Shown: positions 1 to 9,186 of the stretch, piece by piece
How positions within the stretch are numbered: position 1 is the stretch's first letter
How the letters are laid out: each line of letters begins with the position of its first letter
Assembly: GCA_023395555.1 (NCBI GenBank)
Contig: JAEWYQ010000084.1
Span: 74,465-138,464 of the forward strand
Direction: 5' to 3'
DNA length: 64,000 nt
Source: Bacillota bacterium
Lineage (GTDB): Bacteria > Bacillota > Clostridia > Lachnospirales > Lachnospiraceae
Made by a program: the position numbers and the translations under genes
Notes under the pieces: generated by a model
Databases searched by the model: none
Told to the model about the DNA's origin: nothing
The model's input: the letters and a program-made list of their open reading frames with translations, nothing else

Positions 1-1434
1 GTAATCATCCGTATATGCCAGGTCCAGTCCGAGGAATATGATCCGGCGGCTGCCCAAGGCTATGCCAAGATCCAGCGCTGTGGTACTCACAGATCCTCCG
101 GTACTGTTCAGCATCGTATGGTGTTCCTCTGCATAGGACTCTGATTTCTCATAATCCCGCTGCAAAATCAGATATTTCTTTCCATGGTAATTCCGTGCAA
201 AGCCTTTATAGGCAGTGGATAGGAACAGCATGGGAATCTCCTTCTCTTCCAGTCCGGCAATCTGTCTGTATATCCGTTCATTGGCGTCCGTTACGATAAA
301 ATAATCCGGCTGGATGCCCGCCGTCAGCAGCTTGCGATACACCGTGCCGGCAGCCAGAATGATGCCCTTGTTCCTGTCCACCTTCTTCAGCAATTGAAAA
401 TTCTTATCCAGAGACGGTCCGGCGGCAATAATATAAAGATCTTTATTTTGAAAATGATCTTTTAATTCTGCAGCAAAACCATCATAATGCAGAATATTTT
501 CTTGAAAATTGCTGTCCAACAGCTTCTTCTGGTTCATAATAGAGCTGTATTGTATAAAATAGTTTTCCAGCTTCTCCTTTATATTCTGATCGTGTACATT
601 CCGCAGCGAGGGATAGTGAATGACAAAGCGTTCCTCATCTTTCAATCTTTCCAGGCGCTTCAGCATATGCATATGCCTGGGATCATAAATTACCCGTACC
701 GTTGGATGGTTCATCATGCTGCCCAACGCTGTATGGGCTGCTGCCAGCTTCAGGATATGGATATCCGCTTCGTAGACCTCAATCTGAATACTGCTGTCCA
801 ACTGCATCAGCTCTTTAATATGATAACCCATACCGAAGCCATATACGATATAACAGGTAACCTCCTCGTGATACCAGGAATGCGCCAGCGTAAAAGCTTC
901 CTGTCCCGCCCTGCTGTTGCTGTGCAGATAGTATCTCCCAACCTGATCCGTCAGTGCCACCGTCATCAGGCCGGAAGAAGAGAATTCCGCCTCATATCCC
1001 TGCCGCGCCAGCGAAAAAGGCGATTCTCCCCGGTAGATCAGCTCACAAAGCTCATGATCCGCCTGGTTGATTACCGCCCTGTTATTCTCAAATAATTCCT
1101 CATCATAGCCAAACCCATCCGAGGCAATAATATCCTCCTGAAGCTGGATAAAGTATCTGCGCAGCTGCAGCTCATAGAGGTCCGCCTGCAGAACATAATC
1201 CTTGCTGTTCTGGGCAATAAATATCTCTTCCAGAATCCCGCCCAGCTCAGAAAAACGATCCTCACCGACAATTGCCTGCAACCGCCCCATCCCGGCATCC
1301 ATACGCTTCAGCAGATCGGCAGAAATGCGCAATGCTTTATCATAATTCTGGGTATGTATGTAGAAGATGACTTTATCGATCAAGCCGATTAATATAGCAT
1401 TATTTTGTAATGTCTGTTGAAGCTGGTTTGACAC
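1..1434 (-). CDS. Maf/DUF115 motility-associated glycosyltransferase, C-terminus cut by window edge
   Basis: This open frame runs off the left edge, so only about 478 N-terminal codons are visible. Around residue 335 it has the DUF115/MptE-like signature IIAAGPSLDKN, and close to the window edge it has NSTGGSVSTTALDLGIALG followed by FLGLDLAYTDD, the same two motifs as the complete Maf protein at 18496-20328. An earlier segment, YGFGMGYHIKEL, matches the Rossmann-like part of this family. Maf proteins transfer nonulosonic acids (pseudaminic or legionaminic type) to flagellin before export. The start is chosen as GTG at 1434 because AAAGGCGG lies 8 bases upstream; no ATG is available in frame and an in-frame stop lies at about 1485. 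It is the last visible gene of the glycan cluster, and the second Maf copy. The family call is firm; the sugar donor is inferred. Confidence 0.88.
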   Translation of the reverse strand, partial: MSNQLQQTLQNNAILIGLIDKVIFYIHTQNYDKALRISADLLKRMDAGMGRLQAIVGEDRFSELGGILEEIFIAQNSKDYVLQADLYELQLRRYFIQLQEDIIASDGFGYDEELFENNRAVINQADHELCELIYRGESPFSLARQGYEAEFSSSGLMTVALTDQVGRYYLHSNSRAGQEAFTLAHSWYHEEVTCYIVYGFGMGYHIKELMQLDSSIQIEVYEADIHILKLAAAHTALGSMMNHPTVRVIYDPRHMHMLKRLERLKDEERFVIHYPSLRNVHDQNIKEKLENYFIQYSSIMNQKKLLDSNFQENILHYDGFAAELKDHFQNKDLYIIAAGPSLDKNFQLLKKVDRNKGIILAAGTVYRKLLTAGIQPDYFIVTDANERIYRQIAGLEEKEIPMLFLSTAYKGFARNYHGKKYLILQRDYEKSESYAEEHHTMLNSTGGSVSTTALDLGIALGSRRIIFLGLDLAYTDDY

Positions 1435-1474
1435 GCCATTCGCCGCCTTTTCTCTCAAAATTTTAATCGCTCCG

Positions 1475-2500
1475 CTATACCGCTAACCTCGCCAGTTTCT
1501 CAATATAGGCAGAATCAACTTCCTGCTCCAGACCATTAAGCAGATAATTATAAAAGTTCTCGCTTTTCGCTTCTGTCAGCTGCCTCACGATAGGAATATC
1601 ATTATACTGCGGATACCTGTCCCGCACCTGCCCATTGATCTCTGTCAGCAGATCCGCGGGTATAAACCCAAAGGTACGGATAAAGTTCTTGACCACGGTG
1701 AGGTACGTAATTATGAACTCCTGATCATAGTAACTCTGATATTTCTCATATATCCCTCTCCCCTTCAGTTCCTCCAGCATCAGCTGTTCTATGATAAACC
1801 GATGCATTCGCTTCCTCCCGTCACCGGAGCTATTGGAGACTGAATTTTTATAGGTGACATAGTGATATAAATATTCTTCCAGGAAATAAATCCGGTTGGC
1901 ATAATTCTTCACCAATTCAATAAAATACACATCCTCATAAATAAATCCTTCGGGAAATCGAATCTGATGCTTCTCCAGCATGGACCTGCGGTAAAGCTTG
2001 TTACAAGGTGAAGCACTGACCTCAAGCCGAAGAAAAGCCTCCCTGTCTTTATCATCGGCAACCTGCACCAGCCGATCCTTTTCTGCTCCGCGCCCCATGG
2101 CCGCCTGCTGCCCCTCTTCCGGCAAATGCTTCCTGGAACGGCATATTACCAGATCGCAGTCCTGTTCCTTCATCTTCTGATACATGGACTCATACATTGT
2201 ATCCTCAATATAGTCGTCACTGTCAACAAAACCGATATATTCCCCAGACGCATAGCTCAGCCCCACATTCCTTGCTGCACCCGCACCGGCATTCTGCTCC
2301 AGGTTAATCAGCATTATTGTCTCCGGATATTGCCGCTCCCATTCCATCAGTTTCTCCAGAGTATCATCCGTGGAGCCGTCATTGACTATGATAATCTCCA
2401 GCATCTCCCGCCCGATAGTCTGACCCATAAGGGAAACCATACAATGGAACATACGTCCGGAACCATTATAAACCGGTATAATGATGCTAATCTCAGCCAT
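1475..2500 (-). CDS. Family 2 glycosyltransferase
   Basis: The 341-residue protein begins with the GT-A signature ISIIIPVYNGSGRM, followed by IIIVNDGSTDDTLE and, near residue 95, the metal-binding FVDSDDYIED. These are hallmarks of inverting GT2 enzymes that use nucleotide-diphosphate sugars. The C-terminal third (from about residue 200) is helical and carries no motif I recognise. There is no transmembrane segment, so it should act at the inner face of the membrane or in the cytoplasm. GGAGGAAGGAG precedes the ATG. It lies 40 bases ahead of the truncated Maf gene and 42 bases behind the CitC-like fusion gene, in the same direction, so it is probably co-transcribed and adds one sugar of the flagellar or surface glycan. 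Donor and acceptor cannot be read from the sequence. Confidence 0.9.
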   Translation of the reverse strand: MAEISIIIPVYNGSGRMFHCMVSLMGQTIGREMLEIIIVNDGSTDDTLEKLMEWERQYPETIMLINLEQNAGAGAARNVGLSYASGEYIGFVDSDDYIEDTMYESMYQKMKEQDCDLVICRSRKHLPEEGQQAAMGRGAEKDRLVQVADDKDREAFLRLEVSASPCNKLYRRSMLEKHQIRFPEGFIYEDVYFIELVKNYANRIYFLEEYLYHYVTYKNSVSNSSGDGRKRMHRFIIEQLMLEELKGRGIYEKYQSYYDQEFIITYLTVVKNFIRTFGFIPADLLTEINGQVRDRYPQYNDIPIVRQLTEAKSENFYNYLLNGLEQEVDSAYIEKLARLAV

Positions 2501-2542
2501 GCTTCTTCTCCTTCCTCCAACGCCTATGCCAGGTTTATTCCA

Positions 2543-4723
2543 TTACCGACTTTTATTATCGAAAAACTTTTCCGCCAGATACTGATATGTGGTTTCCGGC
2601 ACTAGGTCTTTTATTTTATCGAATTCCTTTTCTTTCAAGTATTTTCTCACCAGCGATGCACTGACAACCACATTTTCATTTACGGTATGGCGCGGTATTT
2701 CAGAGAACTCTATATCATACTGCGGCAGGATGGATTTCATCGTTTCGTTGTACTGCCTGGTCACAATATCGAAAGGTTCTTCTCCTACAAAGCGGATCTT
2801 TATATTCAGTGCCGGTGCAATATATTTTGAAAATATCTCAATATCCGTTGAGGTATCAATCTTGACCTCTCCCGGATTATCCTTAACAAAATAACCCGGA
2901 AAAGTTAATGCTGATATAATCAGTTTTCCGCTGGGAACTACAATAACATTCGGTATGTCCTTTGTTCCTTCCTTAACCAGTTTAAAGCGATCCTTAAACG
3001 GGAAAAACGACTTGTCTTCCTCTACAACAAAAATATAGAGATAATCAACCTTCTTAGCAGAGGTTGCGATTAAATATTTATGCCCCTTAGTGAAAGGGTT
3101 ACAATTCATAACAATTGCACCAAGCCGTTTCCTCTTATCATCTATTCTATACTTTTCCAATAATGATAAATATAATTTCAGTTCGCTCTCATTTTCCAGA
3201 TATTCATTCGTTGCCGTTGAAAAAAACACTTTCTCATTGTCGAAATAATTGCTCTCCTTATCCACAGAATTAATATCCCTCAGATACTTTTGTACAACTT
3301 CAACAAACAAATATTCAGCCATTTTTTTATTCATGATATGGTTACAGTGCCCAGGCAAATTAAAAAAACAATTTTTAGGGCGTGATTCATATAGGGGTGT
3401 AAAATCAATTATACTTCCCCCGCAATGTGCAATGGTATTAATCACCCTTTGAGAACTTCCAGAGGCATAGACTGCCAAATCACCCTTTCTATACTCCGTA
3501 TTCCACATATTATCGAATACATTCTCGGCGATGCCTTGCACACCATAATTACAAACACATAACGTATCTTTATACTCCTCATTTATCAAGCGTTGTAAAA
3601 AACTACATATAGTGTGTGCATCTTCTACAGCATATCCAAATGCATAGCATGTTCCAAAAACATGTATTTTATTATGATATACTACTGGCTGGTCACATGT
3701 TTTTCTTTGACCGCTGAACACATTTACATAATCACTACTAATATCGGAATGTATGTATTTACCCCATTTCTTTATGACCGGCGGAATTTTTGACAAAGCA
3801 GATACGTAATCCGGGTGATAATATTCTCCGTAAATGTCCTCAGTAAAATCTTCATATAATTCAATATTATTTACTACATCAGCTATAGTAATACCCTTGA
3901 TGATACGCTCCCTTTCTTCAGTTGTGTAACTAAGCCCCTCTTCTTTTGCAAATTTATTAGGTACACGTGCATATACAGAAAACAAACCTCTTTTCTTAAA
4001 CACATCTTCCACATGAAGGTACTTATATATCTTATATAAATCACGAATAAATTCTGATAATCGAATTATTTTATTGTCCTCCAAATCAACCTTAATAAAA
4101 CGATTTTCCGAAATTATCAGGGATCGTGTAGGAAGGATCTCCTTACACTCCCATTCATTTGTATCACCAATAAAGCATTTTGCATCACCTTGCGAATTAA
4201 AAAAACAATATATACTATAAAGCAACGAAGATTTACCCACAAATAAAACATTATCAAAATGATTTGCCATCAAATAATTATTAAGGCGTAAATTAGGAAC
4301 TATTTGCAATTCATTCCAAAGTAATTGCAATTTAGCGTCATTCTCCAGTTGCTCCGAATCATAATAATATTCATATACAATCTGGTGATATTCATTAAGA
4401 ACAGGCACTCTGTTTACTTTATTAAATGAAGTAAAAATGTCATGTGCCTCATTGATACTATGCCCTGAAGTACCGCCTTCGATGATTTTTTTGCTATTAT
4501 AGTTTATCCAATCTTCATTTTTAACTTCTATGCTTCTAGACCATGCCCCTAATGTTATTACTCCAAGATATTTCAGATTATCGTCAACGCAATAAATACA
4601 ATCTTCCGGAAAATCCATAAATATTTTTTCAATATTTTCTCTTGTAACTTCTTCCGGCTTAATAACATGCAGCATATTAGCAGTTCGCACTTTAATATGA
4701 TTTTTATCAATAATTCTTTGCAT
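2543..4723 (-). CDS. Multidomain protein: CBS-like pair, SGNH-like segment, CitC-like nucleotidyltransferase
   Basis: This 726-residue protein is a mosaic. Residues about 15-125 look like a degenerate CBS pair (CIYCVDDNLKYLGVITLG, then NRVPVLNEYHQIVYEY). Residues about 345-480 resemble an SGNH hydrolase or acyl-binding fold, with HVFGTCYAFGYAVED and, at the end, LPGHCNHIMN. Residues about 535-720 closely resemble the C-terminal half of citrate lyase ligase (CitC): GAIVMNCNPFTKGHKYLI with the TxGH nucleotide-binding motif, FVVEEDKSFFPFKDR, VVPSGKLIISALTFPGYF and SASLVRKYL. CitC enzymes adenylate a small acid or activate acetate, so a role in activating an acyl or alcohol group for glycan decoration is an inference. 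No citrate lyase genes lie nearby, which argues against a citrate function. AGGAG sits before the ATG. The gene is clearly more AT-rich than the flagellar genes, which hints at transfer. Function is unproven. Confidence 0.7.
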   Translation of the reverse strand: MQRIIDKNHIKVRTANMLHVIKPEEVTRENIEKIFMDFPEDCIYCVDDNLKYLGVITLGAWSRSIEVKNEDWINYNSKKIIEGGTSGHSINEAHDIFTSFNKVNRVPVLNEYHQIVYEYYYDSEQLENDAKLQLLWNELQIVPNLRLNNYLMANHFDNVLFVGKSSLLYSIYCFFNSQGDAKCFIGDTNEWECKEILPTRSLIISENRFIKVDLEDNKIIRLSEFIRDLYKIYKYLHVEDVFKKRGLFSVYARVPNKFAKEEGLSYTTEERERIIKGITIADVVNNIELYEDFTEDIYGEYYHPDYVSALSKIPPVIKKWGKYIHSDISSDYVNVFSGQRKTCDQPVVYHNKIHVFGTCYAFGYAVEDAHTICSFLQRLINEEYKDTLCVCNYGVQGIAENVFDNMWNTEYRKGDLAVYASGSSQRVINTIAHCGGSIIDFTPLYESRPKNCFFNLPGHCNHIMNKKMAEYLFVEVVQKYLRDINSVDKESNYFDNEKVFFSTATNEYLENESELKLYLSLLEKYRIDDKRKRLGAIVMNCNPFTKGHKYLIATSAKKVDYLYIFVVEEDKSFFPFKDRFKLVKEGTKDIPNVIVVPSGKLIISALTFPGYFVKDNPGEVKIDTSTDIEIFSKYIAPALNIKIRFVGEEPFDIVTRQYNETMKSILPQYDIEFSEIPRHTVNENVVVSASLVRKYLKEKEFDKIKDLVPETTYQYLAEKFFDNKSR

Positions 4724-4791
4724 AATTGGTCTCCTAATCCATACTTACAATATCGGAGTTGATTACCGCCTATTAAAGACTCCGCTCTATT

Positions 4792-5979
4792 CTAAGAAGA
4801 TGATTTTTGTGCAACAACTCTTATTATCATTGGATCTGCATTTTCAAATGGAGCGAAACCAGTCGCTTCCTCCGAATAGATTATATTTAGTCCTACTTTA
4901 TTTAGCTCTGCTTCTAATTCATTTTTTACAATAAAACGACGATAATGGTCATTGAATATAAATGCATTTCTTGCAACACATTGTCCTTGTCCGTAAAGTT
5001 CATCATGTATGCTTCTTACTTCTATAAAAAACAGACCATTATCTTTTAAAGCACTTGCTACATTTTTAATTAATTCCTTCTGCTGGCTGTCATTAATTGC
5101 ATGTATACTAAATCTGCTATAACAGTAATGATACTGTTTTTGATAAAGCGCATTCAATTTTACAAAATCATCACATACACATAAGAGATTCTTTAATTCT
5201 TTGCATTTACTTTCCAGCGTACCTATAGCCTGTGAAGAGGCATCAATAGCAGTTACATTCAATCCCATCTCACAAAAAAATATGCTATCTCTTCCATTGC
5301 CGCAACCTAGATCTATAAGTGATTTCCCTTTCTCCAGGTATTTCACAATACTTTTGGCAAATAATGACGCTTCGTTAAGGGATGGATTGCTTGCATAAAA
5401 GTCATTCCAATACTTTACATCCCGATTATTAACTGCTTGATAATTAATATCATAATTTATTATAGTGTTAACACATTCAGAAACCGATACAGATCCGTCG
5501 GTGTTTAGGACTATATCCGGATTACGTGGCAGCTCAACATCCATATCAATACCTGGTAAGTTCTTAAAAAGACCTTGTTTTTGTTTCGTATACATACCTT
5601 TTTGGTCTCTGTTAACTAAAACTTCCGAAGGAACATCAAGAAAAATCTCAACATATAGCTTATTGTTTTCCCTATTCCATAAGCGTATGTCTTCAAACAT
5701 CGCAACGGTACAGCAAACCACATCAATTCCCTGATCTGTTAATGCCTTACATAACCTAGAGTACCTGATTGCCCGCTCATGTCTTTCGTTAGCAGAATAT
5801 CCCAGGTTACTTCCTACAATTTCTTTTAAAATATCACCATCTAATATTACAACATTATCTTCTATCTTCTTCAAATAATAATACAAAGCGTTTCCGATGG
5901 TAGTTTTACCTGCTCCCGGCAATCCTGTAATCCAGTAAAGAACCCCATAATTGTTCTTATCTATAAGCTTTCTATTCAT
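4792..5979 (-). CDS. CysC-like kinase fused to SAM methyltransferase
   Basis: The first 170 residues are of the adenylylsulfate-kinase (CysC) family: Walker A GLPGAGKTT at residues 19-27, VVILDGDILKEIVGSNLGYS, the helix RHERAIRYSRLC, and FLDVPSEVLVNRDQKGMY. Residues about 190-390 are a class I SAM-dependent methyltransferase with motif I LIDLGCGNGRDS near residue 220 and a later CYSRFSIHAIN segment. There is no sulfate-assimilation gene nearby. In Campylobacter jejuni a CysC-like protein (Cj1415) acts in capsule phosphoramidate synthesis rather than sulfate activation, so a kinase on a nucleotide-linked precursor followed by methylation is a reasonable guess, but only a guess. It lies 10 bases from the sulfatase-like gene and 68 bases from the CitC-like fusion, all co-directional. 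GAGAGG precedes the ATG. The domain calls are strong; the substrate is unknown. Confidence 0.8.
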   Translation of the reverse strand: MNRKLIDKNNYGVLYWITGLPGAGKTTIGNALYYYLKKIEDNVVILDGDILKEIVGSNLGYSANERHERAIRYSRLCKALTDQGIDVVCCTVAMFEDIRLWNRENNKLYVEIFLDVPSEVLVNRDQKGMYTKQKQGLFKNLPGIDMDVELPRNPDIVLNTDGSVSVSECVNTIINYDINYQAVNNRDVKYWNDFYASNPSLNEASLFAKSIVKYLEKGKSLIDLGCGNGRDSIFFCEMGLNVTAIDASSQAIGTLESKCKELKNLLCVCDDFVKLNALYQKQYHYCYSRFSIHAINDSQQKELIKNVASALKDNGLFFIEVRSIHDELYGQGQCVARNAFIFNDHYRRFIVKNELEAELNKVGLNIIYSEEATGFAPFENADPMIIRVVAQKSSS

Positions 5980-5989
5980 GATTTACCTC

Positions 5990-7816
5990 TCAATGTTTTT
6001 CTACTTTACCTTTTTCATATAACTCACGTACATATTCATATTTATTGGAACTTTGTAAATTCACAAATCTATCTCCAGCTATCTTTTTTAGTTCGGAAAT
6101 TCTATCTTGAAATTCCGCCTCGCCGATCCTATTATTGGATTCGTTAGGTAATAGATAATATATCTCCTTTCCATTCCGTAATAATATGTATTTGTCTTTC
6201 TTTCCCCTTGCACAACGATAGGACATAGCTGTATCCATATTGGTTTCATTTAAGTATTGGAGCTTACTAAAGGCATAAATATCCACATCTTGAAGCAAAA
6301 CTTCATTGCTGAATATTTCAGAAAAATTCTCTTCCGTATTCCTTATTATAAATTGCAGCACCTTATCGAAATTATATAAACTAAACATCCCATCACACAT
6401 TTGAGGTTTTATGTTTTTACCGGCTATAATAAAGAAAATATGGTTGGCGTAGTCATTATACCGTCTATCCTCCTCTTTATACCAAATGCCATGATCACTC
6501 ATAAATATTCTTGTAGAATCATACACTTTGAAAAAAGAATCGTAAAAAGCCAGCTGCTCACTCCAGTACCTGGCAGACAGCTCTTTCTGCTGTTTAAGCT
6601 CTCTTGTATTAAAATCATCTTTAAATGGCCGCAAATCCCTTATTGGTTTAGTAAGGTATGGCGATAAATAAGGCAGATGAGTTTCTACAACTGCATGTAT
6701 CACTATACAAACAGGCTTATCCAGTAATAGAATACTCTGTAACGCATTCCAATAACGAGTTGTTGACGCATTTTCCAAGCTGGAGAGTTCAAAATCATAA
6801 TTTCGATTTTTAAAATCTTCTGTTATATTTTTCTTGATACCAATGTATTTGAAGTGATATCCCTGATCTTCTAGAGACGAGATAACACAGCCTTTCTTCG
6901 TATCATCACGTTCAATACTATTATCTAAAAAATAAACTTTACTAAACATCGTATGAAAAGCTGAGGTAGTTGATGGTACAACTGAAAATGCATTAATAAA
7001 TGATAGATTTTCCTCTGCTAGAGTTTTTAAATAACTAAAATTAGTCAATTCTTCGTATGGAATTTGATCATTCCACGAAATTATTATATCATTATGCTTT
7101 CTCCGCTTCATTCTTTCTGCAATATCTTGAAGCAGATGATCCACCTCTGACATAAACTTGTTTAGTTTGGAGTAAATTTCAAATTCTGAAACCTGCGGTG
7201 ACTCAATCAGCTTTTTTAAACTGGCAAAATCCTTTATATAAAGATATAATTTTATGAGTTCAATACAAAATTTTGATTTTTTTAGGATATCCCTCTCGGA
7301 TTCATAGTTTAACCGCGCTTCTATAACTTGTAAATATGGGCTGTATTTATATAAAAAAAAGGGATGGTCAAAATAATAGCCTCTCTCGGCCAGATTTTCA
7401 TAGATATCAATAACTTTATAGGTATGTAAGGGATATTTTGATTCTATCTCGTTTTTCATATCTTGCCGATAGCGGAATGAACTAATAATCAGCACATCAA
7501 ATTTGGAATTATTTATTTCGGAAGAATGCAAAAGTGGTATTTCAGTCTGTTCATAATACGAACTGTCCACACCGTCAAGTTTTAATTGAAATAAGTGCTT
7601 ATCAAAAATCGAAACAATTTTATATTCATTATTAAGAAGTGAGATAATCTCGCTTGTATGATCACCTACTCCCAAAAAAGCTATTGATGATTTCTTCGGT
7701 ATTGCATCCGCAAGTATCGTTTTAACCAAATTATTATATTTATTTTCATCATAATCTAGTTTATACTTCTTTATTAGTATGTCTAGTTCATTATTTATAT
7801 CAAACACTATTCCCAC
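5990..7816 (-). CDS. Rossmann-like domain fused to sulfatase/phosphotransferase-like domain
   Basis: Residues about 35-130 form a Rossmann-like segment (KSSIAFLGVGDHTSEIISLL, then KFDVLIISSFRY) of the kind appended to many surface-glycan enzymes. Residues about 245-510 resemble the alkaline-phosphatase superfamily that includes sulfatases and phosphoethanolamine or glycerophosphate transferases: AFSVVPSTTSAFHTMFS around the expected nucleophile, VIHAVVETHLPYLS, and FMSDHGIW with the metal-binding Asp-His pair. No transmembrane anchor is evident, unlike LtaS or EptA, so it may act in the cytoplasm on a lipid- or nucleotide-linked intermediate. The start is GTG, supported by GAGGAG 7 bases upstream. 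Like its neighbours it is AT-rich. It could transfer or remove a phosphorylated substituent; which one cannot be told. Confidence 0.68.
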   Translation of the reverse strand: MGIVFDINNELDILIKKYKLDYDENKYNNLVKTILADAIPKKSSIAFLGVGDHTSEIISLLNNEYKIVSIFDKHLFQLKLDGVDSSYYEQTEIPLLHSSEINNSKFDVLIISSFRYRQDMKNEIESKYPLHTYKVIDIYENLAERGYYFDHPFFLYKYSPYLQVIEARLNYESERDILKKSKFCIELIKLYLYIKDFASLKKLIESPQVSEFEIYSKLNKFMSEVDHLLQDIAERMKRRKHNDIIISWNDQIPYEELTNFSYLKTLAEENLSFINAFSVVPSTTSAFHTMFSKVYFLDNSIERDDTKKGCVISSLEDQGYHFKYIGIKKNITEDFKNRNYDFELSSLENASTTRYWNALQSILLLDKPVCIVIHAVVETHLPYLSPYLTKPIRDLRPFKDDFNTRELKQQKELSARYWSEQLAFYDSFFKVYDSTRIFMSDHGIWYKEEDRRYNDYANHIFFIIAGKNIKPQMCDGMFSLYNFDKVLQFIIRNTEENFSEIFSNEVLLQDVDIYAFSKLQYLNETNMDTAMSYRCARGKKDKYILLRNGKEIYYLLPNESNNRIGEAEFQDRISELKKIAGDRFVNLQSSNKYEYVRELYEKGKVEKH

Positions 7817-7893
7817 CGATGCTCTCCTCTGGTCGTACAGAGAAACATTCTTCCTTCCACAGTTTTTTGTTACACTTCAACCTGCACTAACCC

Positions 7894-9186
7894 TTATTCA
7901 CAATACTTCATACGATATTTACTAACCAATACATATTTACGTCCCAACATTGTTAGTAGGGCTTTAGCATCATCATGAGCAACTTCCGGTAAAACAAAAT
8001 AAACGATATCAGAATCCAATTGTACAATACTCGATGGATGTTGAATTTCAATTCCTTCAAAAGCTCCATTTGCAGATTTGTCAATAACAGCCCTCAACTC
8101 CCAATTCGGATAGCCGTCATCGATGGCATGAATCAACGCCTGTGCCTGAGCAATCACACCCCAAACTGCATATTTCACTTTTTTTTCTTTATATAAAGGA
8201 AGGTTACGGATTTCATCAAGATAGCCCTTATTATATATATTTCTTCGTCGCTTACCATAAAAACCATCTATAAACCTGGTATCTATAACCTGCTGATATT
8301 TATTGCGAATTTGTCTGAGGATAATGTCTATCATCCTATTCTTTTCTTCTTCGTAATCAACCACAGTTGGATTCCAGTCGATTTTACCGAACTGTTCCGG
8401 TGTATAAAGCGGCAAGAATTTATCCAGCCAGGCGAACCTTCCATCAAAATTGTCTGCTACCAATATAACCGGGATTCCCATAGCCATACACGGGGATGCA
8501 GCATGTAGTCTTGAAGTTACCACTAAAGCCGCTTCGTCCCTATATTTTTGTAATTGCGATATACCCAGCTGATAAAACCTTTGATATTCATCCTCCGCCA
8601 TAGTCTCATTGTCAGATGTTCTTTCAAAGGGAATCTGATGCTCAACGAACTCCGCTCCCTCTAACAGATGCTTCGGGATAAATTCCATAAGATTCCCCGG
8701 CACATCCACGAAGAATGTTTTTGTTCCCTTGCACTCATCATCTCTTCGGGGTAATAAAGCTGTCACACAGCCTGTTAAGTATGCCTGAATACCGTGATTT
8801 TGCATATTTTTCATTGTCTCTTCATCCCGGCAGCCAATTGGCTGATTGGCCATAAAATCAATTAAAATATCCTCATTAAAATGCCGAGTATGAAGATGAA
8901 AGCTTATAAACACAGGTATGATCTTTGAGGATACCGGAAGCGTTCCATAAGGATGTCCGAACTGATTGTATATCATATTAAAAGCATTAAAGGGAAGCAC
9001 CACTTCTTCTCCTTCATAATCCCTTGCATGATATCTGCTGACTTCAATTAAATCCTTCTCCTGCACATTCATCAAGCTATAAAGATATTTCATAGCATAT
9101 GTTTGAATGGGATCTCCAATATTGAGCATGTTTCTGCTCCCAGGCCGCATCGGTCGCTTTGAATAACAAAGAATTCCATACCTCAC
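7894..9186 (-). CDS. Polysaccharide pyruvyl transferase family protein
   Basis: The protein has the family layout of CsaB/WcaK-type enzymes, which add a pyruvyl ketal to a surface sugar from phosphoenolpyruvate: an N-terminal MLNIGDPIQTYAMKYL, a middle PIGCRDEETMKNM, an LTGCVTALL segment and, near residue 235, VVTSRLHAASPCMAMGIPVILV. The last 100 residues form an extra Rossmann-like domain (KVKYAVWGVIAQAQALI, then DSDIVYFVLP), similar in kind to the one on the sulfatase-like neighbour. The start is taken as GTG at 9186: AAGGAGG lies 7 bases upstream and GTGA overlaps the stop of the previous gene, a translational-coupling arrangement. A more distal ATG at 9204 has no ribosome site. Some family members are not pyruvyl transferases, so the acceptor and even the reaction are inferred. 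Confidence 0.82.
   Translation of the reverse strand: MRYGILCYSKRPMRPGSRNMLNIGDPIQTYAMKYLYSLMNVQEKDLIEVSRYHARDYEGEEVVLPFNAFNMIYNQFGHPYGTLPVSSKIIPVFISFHLHTRHFNEDILIDFMANQPIGCRDEETMKNMQNHGIQAYLTGCVTALLPRRDDECKGTKTFFVDVPGNLMEFIPKHLLEGAEFVEHQIPFERTSDNETMAEDEYQRFYQLGISQLQKYRDEAALVVTSRLHAASPCMAMGIPVILVADNFDGRFAWLDKFLPLYTPEQFGKIDWNPTVVDYEEEKNRMIDIILRQIRNKYQQVIDTRFIDGFYGKRRRNIYNKGYLDEIRNLPLYKEKKVKYAVWGVIAQAQALIHAIDDGYPNWELRAVIDKSANGAFEGIEIQHPSSIVQLDSDIVYFVLPEVAHDDAKALLTMLGRKYVLVSKYRMKYCE

Noticed and set aside
2543..4723. Citrate lyase ligase CitC
   Set aside because: Only the last 190 residues resemble CitC; no citrate lyase genes are near and the rest of the protein is unrelated.
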